Positions 32,941-41,475 of a stretch of DNA of 54,001 nt are shown piece after piece. Source of the DNA: Phenylobacterium sp. GTDB lineage: Bacteria; Pseudomonadota; Alphaproteobacteria; Caulobacterales; Caulobacteraceae. The translations under genes and the position numbers were made by a program. Numbering within the stretch: the stretch's first letter is position 1; every line of letters starts with the position of its first letter. Location: the NCBI RefSeq assembly GCF_019636135.1, contig NZ_JAHBYD010000032.1, positions 1-54,001 of the forward strand. The letters are read 5' to 3'. The notes beneath the pieces were generated by a model, which was not told the DNA's origin, did not search any database, and saw only the letters and a list, made by a program, of their open reading frames with translations.

Positions 32941-35262
32941 ATGTCCAATCGGAAGTCACGTCTGCTGTCGGGCGCCGGGATCGCGTTGGCCCTTGCCTGC
33001 GCTGCGCCTGCCGCCACCGCCTGGGCCGCCGCCGACGATGGGTCGGCCGAGGTCGAGACCCTGATCGTCACGGCCAACAAGCGGGCCGAGAACATCCAGG
33101 ACGTGCCGATGTCGGTCACGGCCGTCAGCGGCGACCACCTGGAGCGGGTGGGCATCAACAACGCGACCGAACTGGCGCGATTCATCCCCTCGGTCGCCAT
33201 CACCCAGTCGAACAACAACCGCAACACGACCCTGTTCGTGCGCGGCATCGGCACCTCGGGCACCAACCCGGGCATCGAGTCGAGCGTCGGCATCTTCATC
33301 GACGGGGTCTACATCCTTGCAGCCGGCCCGCTGCAGGCGAACCTGCAGGACGTGCAGACCATCGAGGTCCTGCGCGGCCCGCAGGGGACGCTCTACGGCC
33401 GCAACACGCCCGTCGGCGCGATGAACATCACCTCGCGCGAGCCCACGGCCGAGCCCCAGGTCCAGCTCAACGCCCGCCTCGGCAACTACGCCGACCACGC
33501 CCTGTCGGGCTACGTGGGCGGGGGCAGCGACACCCTGGCCGGGCGCCTGTCGTTCTGGATCAACGACCGCAAGGGCTACGAGACCAACCTGTTCGACGGC
33601 AAGGACGTGAACGGGTCCGAGCAGTACGGCTTCCGCGGCCGGCTGAAGTGGCAGCCGACGGATAGCATCAAGGGCAACTTCGTCGCCTACTACGCCCACA
33701 TCGACGCCAACTGCTGCACGCCCGAGACGCTGGCGCCGAGCTCGCCGACAGGCATCGCCACGGCCGGCTTCCTGACGGCGGCGGCGGCCACGGGCTTCCC
33801 GTTCCGCAACTTCGACGACCGCGACCACAAGGTCGACGACAACTTCGAAGGCGACAACGAGACCAAGGTCTACGGCACGTCGATGACCTTCGACGTCGAG
33901 CTGCCGATGAACCTGACGCTGACCTCGATCACGGCGTTCAACGGCTACAAGGACAACATCAAGCAACTCGCCGCCGACGGCCTGCCGCAGGCGACGGCCA
34001 CGGGCGGCCAGACGCTGCGCGCCGAGGGCTACTCCCAGGAGTTCCGGATCACCTCGCCGGCGGACCAGAAGCTGTCGTACCTCGGCGGCCTCTACCTGTT
34101 CTCCGAGAGCCTGACCTACACCTCGGCCACGACGCTCGGGCCGAACGCCAACCGCGTGCTGCCGAACGGCCGCACCTTCGTCGCCGGCGACAGCAGCAAG
34201 TTCTACTACACCCAGGACACCGAGAGCTGGGCGCTGTTCGGGCAGGCCACGCTGCACGTCACCGACGCGTTCCGGGTGACCGGCGGCCTGCGCTATTCGT
34301 ACGACCGCAAGAACGCCTACATCGACTCCGACGTGAACCCGACGGCTTCGCTCGCGGCGCGCGCGGTCTTCTCGGTGAACCACCTGGGCAAGCTGAAGCG
34401 CAACGAGGACAAGATCACCTGGTCGGCGACCGTCCAGTACGACCTGACCGACGACGTCATGGGCTATGTGCTGGCGGCCACCGGCTACAAGACCGGCGGC
34501 TACAACGCCCGTTCCGCGGCGGCCGGCGTGCCGGTCGAGTTCGGCGCCGAGACGTCCGAGACCGTCGAGGTGGGCGTGAAGTCGGTGCTGTTCGACCGCA
34601 AGCTGGTGCTGAACGTCGACGCCTACAACATGAAGCTGAAGGCGTTCCAGGACTCGATCCTCAACCCGCTGACCGGCTCGGGCTTCATCGTCGCCAACGC
34701 CGGCGACCGCCGCGTGCGCGGCGTCGAGGCCGACGCCCAGTTCCGCCCGATCCGGGAGCTGAGCATCCAGGGCACCCTGGCCTACATGGACGCCGAGTTC
34801 ACCGACTATCCGGACGGCCAGTGCTACAGCGGCAAGGCGGCGAACGGGACCAAGCCCGGCACCTGCAACTACAACGGCCTCACGCCTTCGCAGAGCCCGA
34901 AGTGGGCCTGGAGCCTGGCGGCCCAGTACCAGGCGCCGATCCCCGGAACGGACTTCGAGTGGTTCGCCGGCGGCGACATCACCCACTCGGGCAAGAAGTT
35001 CCTGGAGCCCACGCTCGACCCGCGCGGCCTCCAGGAGGCGGTGACGGTCTACGGCCTGCGCGCCGGCGTGACCGGCGACAACGGCCGCTGGCGCGTCTCG
35101 GCCTACGGCAAGAACCTGGGCGACAAGTCCTACTTCGTCCAGAAGACGCTGCAGCCGCTGAACGCCTTCATCTCGGCCGGCGGCTCGGCCCAGGCCCAGG
35201 GCTTCGTCGGCTGGTACGCCCCGCCGCGCACCTACGGCGTCGAGGCCACCGTGAGGTTCTGA
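32941..35262 (+). CDS. TonB-dependent receptor of the operator-linked cluster
   Basis: 773 residues with signal peptide (LLSGAGIALALACAAPAATAWA), TonB-box-like VETLIVTANKRAENIQDVPM, a plug with FVRGIGTSGTNPGIESSVGIFIDG and VEVLRGPQGTLYGRNTPVGAMN-type residues, and a barrel ending GVEATVRF with the terminal Phe. The start has AAAGAGGGGGAG before the ATG. It has no STN domain, so it imports but does not signal through an ECF factor. The plug subtype is the one common in Sphingomonadales and Caulobacterales catabolic clusters. The promoter at 32860-32890 carries operator site 1. A sulfatase gene follows after a terminator. Confidence 0.9.
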   Translation: MSNRKSRLLSGAGIALALACAAPAATAWAAADDGSAEVETLIVTANKRAENIQDVPMSVTAVSGDHLERVGINNATELARFIPSVAITQSNNNRNTTLFVRGIGTSGTNPGIESSVGIFIDGVYILAAGPLQANLQDVQTIEVLRGPQGTLYGRNTPVGAMNITSREPTAEPQVQLNARLGNYADHALSGYVGGGSDTLAGRLSFWINDRKGYETNLFDGKDVNGSEQYGFRGRLKWQPTDSIKGNFVAYYAHIDANCCTPETLAPSSPTGIATAGFLTAAAATGFPFRNFDDRDHKVDDNFEGDNETKVYGTSMTFDVELPMNLTLTSITAFNGYKDNIKQLAADGLPQATATGGQTLRAEGYSQEFRITSPADQKLSYLGGLYLFSESLTYTSATTLGPNANRVLPNGRTFVAGDSSKFYYTQDTESWALFGQATLHVTDAFRVTGGLRYSYDRKNAYIDSDVNPTASLAARAVFSVNHLGKLKRNEDKITWSATVQYDLTDDVMGYVLAATGYKTGGYNARSAAAGVPVEFGAETSETVEVGVKSVLFDRKLVLNVDAYNMKLKAFQDSILNPLTGSGFIVANAGDRRVRGVEADAQFRPIRELSIQGTLAYMDAEFTDYPDGQCYSGKAANGTKPGTCNYNGLTPSQSPKWAWSLAAQYQAPIPGTDFEWFAGGDITHSGKKFLEPTLDPRGLQEAVTVYGLRAGVTGDNGRWRVSAYGKNLGDKSYFVQKTLQPLNAFISAGGSAQAQGFVGWYAPPRTYGVEATVRF

Positions 35263-35280
35263 TCCTTCCTCCAGCAGGAC

Positions 35281-35318
35281 TGGAAGGCCGCGGGGACCGC
35301 GCGGCCTTCCATCTTTTT
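35281..35318 (+). terminator. Rho-independent terminator after the TonB receptor
   Basis: Perfect 12-bp stem TGGAAGGCCGCG / CGCGGCCTTCCA followed by TCTTTTT. It lies between the receptor and the sulfatase, 78 bp apart, so sulfatase expression depends on read-through or on its own promoter. Confidence 0.85.
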
Positions 35319-35340
35319 CAGTCGAGTGGAGTGTTCCCCC

Positions 35341-37032
35341 ATGCGTCGCAGGCTCCTGAAATCCGCCCTCATGGCCGCGGCGGCCTGCGCCGTCGTCGCC
35401 GCGCCCCCGGCGCAACAGGCCAACGCGCAGCAGGCGAACGCACCGCCGGCAGGGGATTCGAACCTCCCGCCGGGCATCCTGCTGAACCGGCCCAAGTTCG
35501 AGATCGGGCCGCCGCGCGACGTGACCTGGCAGCAGGGCCCGGCGACGCCGCCGAAGGGCCGCAGGCAGCCCAACATCATCGTCATCCTCGCCGACGACAT
35601 GGGCTACAACGACATCACCTTCAACGGCGGCGGCGTGGCCGGCGGCGCGGTTCCCACGCCCAACATCGATTCCATCGGCCGCGAGGGCGTGAGCTTCGCC
35701 CAGGGCTATGCCGGGCACGGCACCTGCGCGCCGTCGCGCGCGGCGCTGCTCACCGGGCGCTATCCCACGCGGTTCGGATTCGAGTTCACGCCGACGCCGC
35801 TGGCCTTCGCGCGCAGCACGCGGGCCTTCCACTACGGGCTCTACAATCCGGTCTATTTCCCGGAGCGCGAGGCGGAGCTCATCCCTTACACCGAGATGGG
35901 CGTGGCCACCGACCAGGTGATGCTGCCGGAGGTGCTCAAGGCCGCGGGGTACCACACCCTGCAGTTCGGCAAGTGGCACCTGGGTGAGACGCCGAAGTTC
36001 CAGCCGCAGAACCGCGGGTTCGACGAGACCCTGGGCTTCACCGGCGGCGGCTCGATGTTCCTGCCGCGCGACGACCCGCGGGTGGTCAACTCGTTCCAGG
36101 GGTTCGACCCGATCGACCTCAACCTGTGGGCCAGCCTGCAGTTCTATGTGCGCAAGGACGGCGGGCCGGCGTTCCAGCCCAAGCGGCACATGACCGACTA
36201 CCTGACGGACGAGGCCCTGGCGGCCATCGACGCCAACAAGAACCGGCCGTTCTTCATGTACCTGGCCTACAATGCGCCGCACACGCCGCTGCAGGCGACG
36301 AAGGAAGACTACGACGCCCTCCCGCAGATCGCCGACCACCGGATGCGGGTCTACGCCGCGATGATCCGGCAACTCGACCGCAACATCGGGCGCGTGCTGG
36401 AGAAGCTGCAGGAGGAGGGGCTGGAGAAGGACACGCTGGTCGTCTTCACCAGCGACAACGGCGGCGCCTACTACCTCGGCCTCCCCGAGATCAACCGGCC
36501 GTTCCGCGGCTGGAAGCAGACCTTCTTCGAGGGCGGCATCCGCGAGCCCTTCTTCATCCGCTGGCCGGGCGTGGTCCAGGCCGGATCGACCTATCGCGCG
36601 CCGGTCTCGCACTTCGACATCTTCGCGACCGCCGTCGCGGCGGCCCGCGGCGCCATGCCCAAGGACCGGCCGATGGACGGCGTCGACCTCCTGCCCTACG
36701 TGCAGGGCAAGAAGACCGGCCGCCCGCACGAGGCGCTGTTCTGGCGCACGGGCGGCTACAAGGTGGTGCGCGCCGGCGACTGGAAGCTGCAGGTGACCCA
36801 GATCCCGGCCAAGGACTGGCTCTACGACCTTTCGGCGGACCCCACCGAGCGCAACAACCTGGCGGCGTCGCGCCCGGAGAAGCTGGCCGAACTGAAGGCG
36901 CTCCTGGCGAAGCACGACGCCGAGCAGGTCAAGCCGCTGTGGCCCGAGCTGGGCATGGGCGCGGTCATGCTCGACCACTCCCTCATCGATCCCCAGCGCC
37001 CGAACGACGAATACGTCTACTGGGGGAACTAG
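35341..37032 (+). CDS. Periplasmic sulfatase (arylsulfatase type)
   Basis: 563 residues from the ATG at 35341. A signal peptide is present (MRRRLLKSALMAAAACAVVA). The sulfatase fold is shown by IIVILADDMGYND (metal-binding Asp pair), the active-site signature C-A-P-S-R-AALLTGRYP with Cys129 to be converted to formylglycine, FGKWHLG, and FTSDNGGAYY (second metal-site Asp-Asn). It would hydrolyse a sulfate ester in the periplasm. The anaerobic or FGE-type maturase for the Cys is not in the window. It follows the TonB receptor and precedes operator-controlled transport and conjugation genes, suggesting import and desulfation of a sulfated compound; the substrate class is unknown. Confidence 0.9.
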   Translation: MRRRLLKSALMAAAACAVVAAPPAQQANAQQANAPPAGDSNLPPGILLNRPKFEIGPPRDVTWQQGPATPPKGRRQPNIIVILADDMGYNDITFNGGGVAGGAVPTPNIDSIGREGVSFAQGYAGHGTCAPSRAALLTGRYPTRFGFEFTPTPLAFARSTRAFHYGLYNPVYFPEREAELIPYTEMGVATDQVMLPEVLKAAGYHTLQFGKWHLGETPKFQPQNRGFDETLGFTGGGSMFLPRDDPRVVNSFQGFDPIDLNLWASLQFYVRKDGGPAFQPKRHMTDYLTDEALAAIDANKNRPFFMYLAYNAPHTPLQATKEDYDALPQIADHRMRVYAAMIRQLDRNIGRVLEKLQEEGLEKDTLVVFTSDNGGAYYLGLPEINRPFRGWKQTFFEGGIREPFFIRWPGVVQAGSTYRAPVSHFDIFATAVAAARGAMPKDRPMDGVDLLPYVQGKKTGRPHEALFWRTGGYKVVRAGDWKLQVTQIPAKDWLYDLSADPTERNNLAASRPEKLAELKALLAKHDAEQVKPLWPELGMGAVMLDHSLIDPQRPNDEYVYWGN

Positions 37033-37055
37033 GGTCCAGGCCTCATCGTATAGAT

Positions 37056-37103
37056 CGTCATCCCGGCCGGAGAGCCGAATACGGCCCTCCGGCCGGGATG
37101 ACG
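37056..37103. repeat. Short palindrome of family 2 (GTCATCCC type), copy G
   Basis: 22-bp arms (37056-37077 and 37082-37103) beginning CGTCATCCCGGCCGG and ending with its complement, one mismatch, 4-base loop. It is the simplest member of the family and may act as a terminator for the sulfatase gene. Confidence 0.8.
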
Positions 37104-37186
37104 CGGTGTCTTGGGGCGACTCCATCGAGTCCTGACCCCAGCCGGGCCAGCGGCAAGGCCGCGAAGCGGCGTTTTCCGATTCAAAT

Positions 37187-37290
37187 GAACCGCGGAACAC
37201 GCGGAAGGACGCGGAAGGGGTCTGGGCTGGCTTCCGCGTCATTCCGCGTATTCCGCGGTTCCGAACGACTGCGCCTCCGCGTGCGGAGGC
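37187..37290. repeat. Palindromic intergenic element, family 1, copy D
   Basis: 31-bp arms (37187-37217 and 37231-37261) with two mismatches and a 13-base core, followed by the small hairpin GCCTCCGC-GT-GCGGAGGC (37273-37290). Arm units are CGCGGAA-type instead of CACGAA-type. It lies between convergent sulfatase and MFS genes. Confidence 0.8.
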
Positions 37291-37296
37291 CGACTA

Positions 37297-37399
37297 GACC
37301 ATTCGGCGCTTAGGTAGGTCCGAGGTCGGGAAGCCGAATGGTCCATTCTTAAGCAAAGGTCTTGAGCCTTCGACGGTTCAAGCGAACCGCCGAATGCTC
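37297..37399. repeat. 103-bp direct repeat, copy 2
   Basis: 91 percent identical to 32132-32234 by my count. Contains GACCATTCGGC...GCCGAATGGTC and a second hairpin. Its last base is the first base of the MFS stop codon, so the end of the repeat coincides with the end of the gene. Confidence 0.85.
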
Positions 37400-38664
37400 T
37401 AGGCCCGCGCCGCGGCGGCTTTCAGGTCGGCTTCGAGGAGGCGGCCGGCGCGCCAGAACTGGAAGGTGGCGGCGAGCTTGGTGAGCACGATCACCGACAT
37501 CGCCCAGCGCAGGGAATCGGCCCCCGCCTGCGGCTTGAAGAGGTCGCTCATCAGGCCCACGGCCTGCGGGCCCAGCGACTGGCCGACCACGGCGATGATG
37601 AAGAGCAGCACCGCGGCCGCCATTGCCCGCATGTGCGGCGGGGCCAGGGACTGGATGGTGCCGAAGATGGGGCCGGTGAAGGCGTTGGTCAGCAGCGACG
37701 GGATGATCAGGAAGAGCAGCGCGACCTCGAAGGTCGGGGCGGAGTAGGCGAAGAAGTAGAAGGGGACGGTGACGAGGATCTCGACGGCCGGCAGCCAGGC
37801 GTACCAGGCCGCCCGGCGGCGCCCGAGCAGGTCGCCCAGCCAGCCGCCCAGGAAGGTGCCGATCCCGCTGGTGATCCCCACCACGAGGCCCAGGTAGAGG
37901 CCCACCTGGGCGGTGCCCACGTGGAAGGTGCGGATCATGAAGGCCGGATGCCACTGGGTCAGCGCATAGGCGGCGAAGACGTGCAGCGCGGTGGCGGCGA
38001 GCAGGCTGCGGAAGGCGCGGATCGACAGGATCGTCTTCAGCACCTCGCCCAGCGACGGGTGGACGCCGTCGGCGGGCGGGGCGGTCTCGCGCGCCGGCTC
38101 CTTCACGGTGAAGAACATGACGAGCGCCAGCAGGATCCCCGGTGCGCCCACGACCATGAAGGCGACGCGCCAGTCGAACGCCTGGTTGATCGCCCCGCCG
38201 ACGGCGAGGCCGAACAGGATGCCGATCGGCACGCCGCACGAATAGATCGCCAGCGCCGTCGCCCGGCGGCCGTGCTGGAAGTAGTCCGACAGCATCGAGT
38301 GCGCGGGCGGTCCGCCGCCGGCCTCGCCGGCCGCCACCCCCGTGCGCAGGACGAGGAGCTGCCAGAAGTTCTGCGCCATGCCGCACAGGGCGGTGAGGCC
38401 GCTCCAGACGGCGAGCGAGGCCACGATGATGTTGCGCCGGCTCGTGCGGTCGGCAAGGCGCGCGATCGGGATGCCGGCGACGGCGAACGCCAGGCCGAAG
38501 GTGCCCGAGAGCAGGCCGAGCTGGGTGTCGGTGAGGTGGAGCGAGTGCTTGATCGGCTCCAGCAGGATCGAGAGGATCTGCCGGTCGATCATGTTCACGA
38601 CGTAGACCAGGAACAGGATCGCCAGCGCCCAGCGCGCGCCCGACTTGCCCACCGCCGTATCCAT
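37399..38664 (-). CDS. MFS transporter
   Basis: 421 residues, about 12 membrane helices. The N-terminal pattern WALAILFLVYVVNMIDRQILSILLEPIKHSL, LGLLSGTFGLAFAVAGIPIARLADRTSRRN and the R-A-T-A-LAIYSCGVPIGILFG region are typical of the Spinster/ACS-like MFS group seen in proteobacterial catabolic clusters. It is transcribed leftwards from a control region shared with the TetR gene at 38855, with operator-like site 2 about 35 bp upstream of its ATG. It may import a product released by the sulfatase or export a conjugate. Direction of transport cannot be told from sequence. Confidence 0.88.
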   Translation of the reverse strand: MDTAVGKSGARWALAILFLVYVVNMIDRQILSILLEPIKHSLHLTDTQLGLLSGTFGLAFAVAGIPIARLADRTSRRNIIVASLAVWSGLTALCGMAQNFWQLLVLRTGVAAGEAGGGPPAHSMLSDYFQHGRRATALAIYSCGVPIGILFGLAVGGAINQAFDWRVAFMVVGAPGILLALVMFFTVKEPARETAPPADGVHPSLGEVLKTILSIRAFRSLLAATALHVFAAYALTQWHPAFMIRTFHVGTAQVGLYLGLVVGITSGIGTFLGGWLGDLLGRRRAAWYAWLPAVEILVTVPFYFFAYSAPTFEVALLFLIIPSLLTNAFTGPIFGTIQSLAPPHMRAMAAAVLLFIIAVVGQSLGPQAVGLMSDLFKPQAGADSLRWAMSVIVLTKLAATFQFWRAGRLLEADLKAAAARA

Positions 38665-38695
38665 GAGTCCCGTCCCCCCGCCCGGCCCGATTATT

Positions 38696-38716
38696 GAACC
38701 GGAATTTCTATTCCGG
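38696..38716. promoter_or_regulatory. Operator-like site 2 in the MFS/TetR divergent region
   Basis: GAACCGGAATTTCTATTCCGG: a full consensus half-site GAACCGGAAT, then CCGGAAT-N4-ATTCCGG symmetry with 7-bp perfect arms. Spacing differs from the other sites by a few bases. A TTGAAC at 38694-38699 precedes it, with 17 bases to ACTGTT (rightward, weak). Confidence 0.6.
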
Positions 38717-38854
38717 ACTGTTCCTCAACGCGCCCGTGTGGTCAAGTGAGTCGCGGCCGGTCCCGGCGCAGCCGGCGGCCGGCGCGCATGGGTGTCGGCG
38801 CGCGCGCGTCCGTGTAAGTGTCGTTCTTCGAAACCGGTAGGGAGAGGCGCCGGC

Positions 38855-39535
38855 GTGGAGCCCAGCATCGAGGACATCGACGGCGTCATACCGGCGAACC
38901 AGGCGCGCAGCCGCGAGGCGCAGGCGCGGCTGATCAAGGCGGGCGAGCAGGTCTTCGCGAAGAAGGGCTACGACGAGGCGCACGTCACCGACATCGCCGC
39001 GGCGGCCGGCTGTTCGATCGGCAGCTTCTACCGGCGTTTCCGCGACAAGGAGGCGCTGTTCCGGGCGCTGGCGCTGCAGTTCGGCGAGCGGACGCACGAG
39101 AACTTCGACCGCTTCTTCGCGATGCCGCAGTGGCGGGGCGTCCCGAGCGCCGAGGTGATCCGGGTGCTCGTGGAGAACACCGCCCGGCGGATCCAGCGCC
39201 ACCCCGGATTCTTCCGCGCGCTCTTCCAGCGGAGCCTGGCCGGGGCGGGCCAGCTCTACCGCCCGGGCCTGCTGGCGGCGGACGAATACTCCGGGCGCAA
39301 GCTGGCGGACTTCCTGCGGGCGCGGGGCGAGGGCGGCGAAGACCTCGAGGAGGCCTGCATCCTGGGCCTGCGCACGGTGCAGGCGGCGCTGATCCACCGC
39401 GTCCTGCACGAACAGAACCCCGCCTACAGCATACCGACCTTCACCGTCAGCTCCCTGGCGCGGATGCTGACGCTGTACCTGGGAGTCGACGCCTCTCCGC
39501 CGAACGAAGCGGCGGAGGGAGAGGGGGTCTTGTAG
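38855..39535 (+). CDS. TetR-family transcriptional regulator 1
   Basis: 226 residues. The N-terminal helix-turn-helix is clear: RLIKAGEQVFAKKGYDEAHVTDIAAAAGCSIGSFYRRFRDKEALFRAL. The C-terminal ligand domain is not specific to a known group. The GTG at 38855 with GGGAGAGG upstream sets the start. It is divergent from the MFS gene, with site 2 between them, and directly followed by site 3 and the GST/acyl-CoA synthetase operon. It is the best candidate for the protein that binds the six-site operator family. The second regulator at 49333 has a closely related recognition helix. Confidence 0.9.
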   Translation: MEPSIEDIDGVIPANQARSREAQARLIKAGEQVFAKKGYDEAHVTDIAAAAGCSIGSFYRRFRDKEALFRALALQFGERTHENFDRFFAMPQWRGVPSAEVIRVLVENTARRIQRHPGFFRALFQRSLAGAGQLYRPGLLAADEYSGRKLADFLRARGEGGEDLEEACILGLRTVQAALIHRVLHEQNPAYSIPTFTVSSLARMLTLYLGVDASPPNEAAEGEGVL

Positions 39536-39559
39536 CGAACCGTAATTCCGGTTTACGTT
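39530..39559 (+). promoter_or_regulatory. Promoter with embedded operator (site 3)
   Basis: AACCGTAATTCCGGTT (39538-39553), a 16-bp palindrome with one mismatched pair, fills the 18-base spacer between TTGTAG and TACGTT. The identical 16-mer occurs at site 4 (45280). It starts just past the TetR stop codon and should control the GST operon. Confidence 0.65.
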
Positions 39560-39620
39560 AGCGGCCAACGACGAAAGATGAGGGGAGGCGGGGCTGCTGC
39601 TGGCGCTCGATATCGGTGAC

Positions 39621-40799
39621 GTGCATGCGGCGGCCGAGCGGTTCGCGGGCCCCGGCGACGGGCCGTTCGTGCTCTACGGCGCCTACGCCTCGTTCTACAC
39701 CGGCAAGACCCGCAGCTACCTGCGCAAGAAGGGCATACCGTTCGTCGAGCGGCTGCCCAGCCACCCGCGGTTCCGCCAGGAGGTGAGCCCGGCGGCGCGC
39801 TCGAAGCGCATCCCGATCCTGGAGACGCCCGAGGGGCACGTGATCCAGGACACCACGGCGATCTTCGAATACCTGGAGCGCCGCTTCCCCGACCCGCCGG
39901 CGCTGCCGCCGGGTCCGCGCCAGCGGCTGGCGGCCTACCTCGTCGACCTGTTCGCGAGCGAAGGCCTGAAGGTGGCCTGGCACTACCGTTGGAACTTCCC
40001 CGCCCCCAACCGCCACTTCGTGGTCCGTGAGTTCGGGCGCAGCTTCAAGCCGCAGGGCTCGGACGAGCTGCTCGACCATTACGGCGAGGTGGTCGCCGCG
40101 CGGATGGACGGCCACCGGCCCAGGCTCGGCATCACGCCCGAGCTGTTCCCGGTCATGGAGGCGATCTACTTCGAGATCCTGGACACGCTGGAGGCGCACT
40201 TCACGACGACGCCCTACCTGTTCGGCGGGCTGCCCAGCGTGGGCGACCATGGGCTGATGGGGCCGCTCTTCGCGCACCTGGGCCGCGACCCGTGGCCGCT
40301 GCACGTGATGCAGCAGCGCGCGCCGCGCGTGTTCCGCTGGGTCGAGCACATGAACGCGCCCGAGATCGTGTCGCCCGAGTTCTGGGACACGCCCGAGGCG
40401 TACCTGCCGGACGACGAGGTCCCGGAGACGGTGAAGCGGCTGATCCGGATGTTCTGCGTCGACAACACGCCGATCTACCACGCCACGGCCACGCTCTACC
40501 GCGACTGGGTGGAGGCGCGGCCCTACCTCCTGAGCGGCTCGGTCATCTCGGACGATGACGAGGACCAGCCGAACCTGGGCCCGATCACCACGCCGCTCCG
40601 GGGCCACAGCATCACCGCCGGCTCGCCCGCGCACGCGCTCTGGGTGCTGCAGCGGACGCTGGATTGGCTGCGCGCGCTGCCGCCGGCCGAGCGCGCCGCC
40701 GCCGATGCGCTTGCCGCCGAGGTCGGCGCGACGGAGCTGTTGTCGCTGGACCTGGTCCGGCCGCTGACCCGCGTCGGCAACCGCCTGGCCGTGGCCTGA
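39621..40799 (+). CDS. Glutathione S-transferase-like protein, extended type, 1
   Basis: 392 residues. The N-terminal thioredoxin-like domain reads FVLYGAYASFYTGKTRSYLRKKGIPFVERL and IPILETPEGHVIQDTTAIFEYLERRFP (cis-Pro and the E/D-S/T-type glutathione-binding loop, here QDTTAI). A long all-helical part follows, with LFGGLPSVGDHGLMGPLF, equivalent to the GST C-terminal N-capping motif. At 392 residues it is far longer than ordinary GSTs (200-230) and shares its architecture with the proteins at 41472 and 44215. The GTG start is not strongly supported; no better in-frame start was seen. First gene of the site-3 operon. Confidence 0.8.
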   Translation: MHAAAERFAGPGDGPFVLYGAYASFYTGKTRSYLRKKGIPFVERLPSHPRFRQEVSPAARSKRIPILETPEGHVIQDTTAIFEYLERRFPDPPALPPGPRQRLAAYLVDLFASEGLKVAWHYRWNFPAPNRHFVVREFGRSFKPQGSDELLDHYGEVVAARMDGHRPRLGITPELFPVMEAIYFEILDTLEAHFTTTPYLFGGLPSVGDHGLMGPLFAHLGRDPWPLHVMQQRAPRVFRWVEHMNAPEIVSPEFWDTPEAYLPDDEVPETVKRLIRMFCVDNTPIYHATATLYRDWVEARPYLLSGSVISDDDEDQPNLGPITTPLRGHSITAGSPAHALWVLQRTLDWLRALPPAERAAADALAAEVGATELLSLDLVRPLTRVGNRLAVA

Positions 40800-40809
40800 G
40801 GAGACACCG

Positions 40810-41475
40810 ATGATCGACCTGCATTTCTGGCCCACGCCCAACGGCTGGAAGATCACCATCATGCTGGAGGAGACCGGCCTGCCGTACCGGCTGGTCCCGG
40901 TCGACATCGGCCACGGCGGGCAGGACACGCCCGAGTTCCGGGCGCTCTCGCCGAACGGGCGGATGCCGGCGATCGTCGACCACGAGGGGCCGGGCGGCGA
41001 GCCCATCGCCATCTTCGAGTCGGGCGCGATCCTGCAGTACCTCGGCGACAAGGCCGGGCGGTTCTATCCGGCCGAGCGCCGGGCGCGGACGAAGGTCGAG
41101 GCGTGGCTGTTCTGGCAGTGCGCGGGGCTGGGGCCGATGGCGGGGCAGGCGGCGCATTTCCGCTATCGCGAGGAGCGCGACGAGTACGCGCTGAACCGGT
41201 ACGTCAACGAGACCCGGCGGCTCTACGGCGTGCTCGACAAGCGCCTCGGCGAGGCCGAGCACGTGGCGGGCGACTATTCCATCGCCGACATGGCCATCTG
41301 GCCGTGGACGCGCGGCTACAAGGGCCTGGGCGTCGACTCGGCCGAGTTCCCCAACTTCTACCGCTGGTTCAAGCAGGTCGGCGCGCGCGAGGCGGTCCAG
41401 AAGGGCTCCGCCATCGGCAAGGACGCCTTCGCCGAGAGCCAGCGCCAGATGATCAAGCAGGAGGTCGCCCGATGA
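40810..41475 (+). CDS. Glutathione S-transferase, YfcG/YghU (Nu)-like
   Basis: 221 residues, normal GST size. The N-terminal domain IDLHFWPTPNGWKITIMLEETGLPYRLVPVDIG has the T/N-P-N-G-x-K motif of Nu-class disulfide-bond oxidoreductases such as YfcG, followed by LSPNGRMPAIVD and IFESGAILQYLGDK (cis-Pro and E-S glutathione contact). The C-terminal part has EHVAGDYSIADMAIWPW. Such enzymes use two glutathiones or glutathione disulfide and also reduce organic peroxides or remove thiol adducts. GAGGAGA precedes the ATG, 11 bp after the first GST. It overlaps the next gene by 4 bp (ATGA). Confidence 0.88.
   Translation: MIDLHFWPTPNGWKITIMLEETGLPYRLVPVDIGHGGQDTPEFRALSPNGRMPAIVDHEGPGGEPIAIFESGAILQYLGDKAGRFYPAERRARTKVEAWLFWQCAGLGPMAGQAAHFRYREERDEYALNRYVNETRRLYGVLDKRLGEAEHVAGDYSIADMAIWPWTRGYKGLGVDSAEFPNFYRWFKQVGAREAVQKGSAIGKDAFAESQRQMIKQEVAR

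Noticed and set aside
32956..37242. Very long minus-strand open frame (over 1400 codons) opposite the receptor and sulfatase genes
   Set aside because: It has no domains and an Arg/Gly/Val/Ala-biased composition. It mirrors the real genes, as expected from GC-rich codon third positions.
31956..37399. Transposon or integrative element bracketed by repeats
   Set aside because: No transposase, integrase, target duplication or tRNA end was seen; only the repeats themselves support it.
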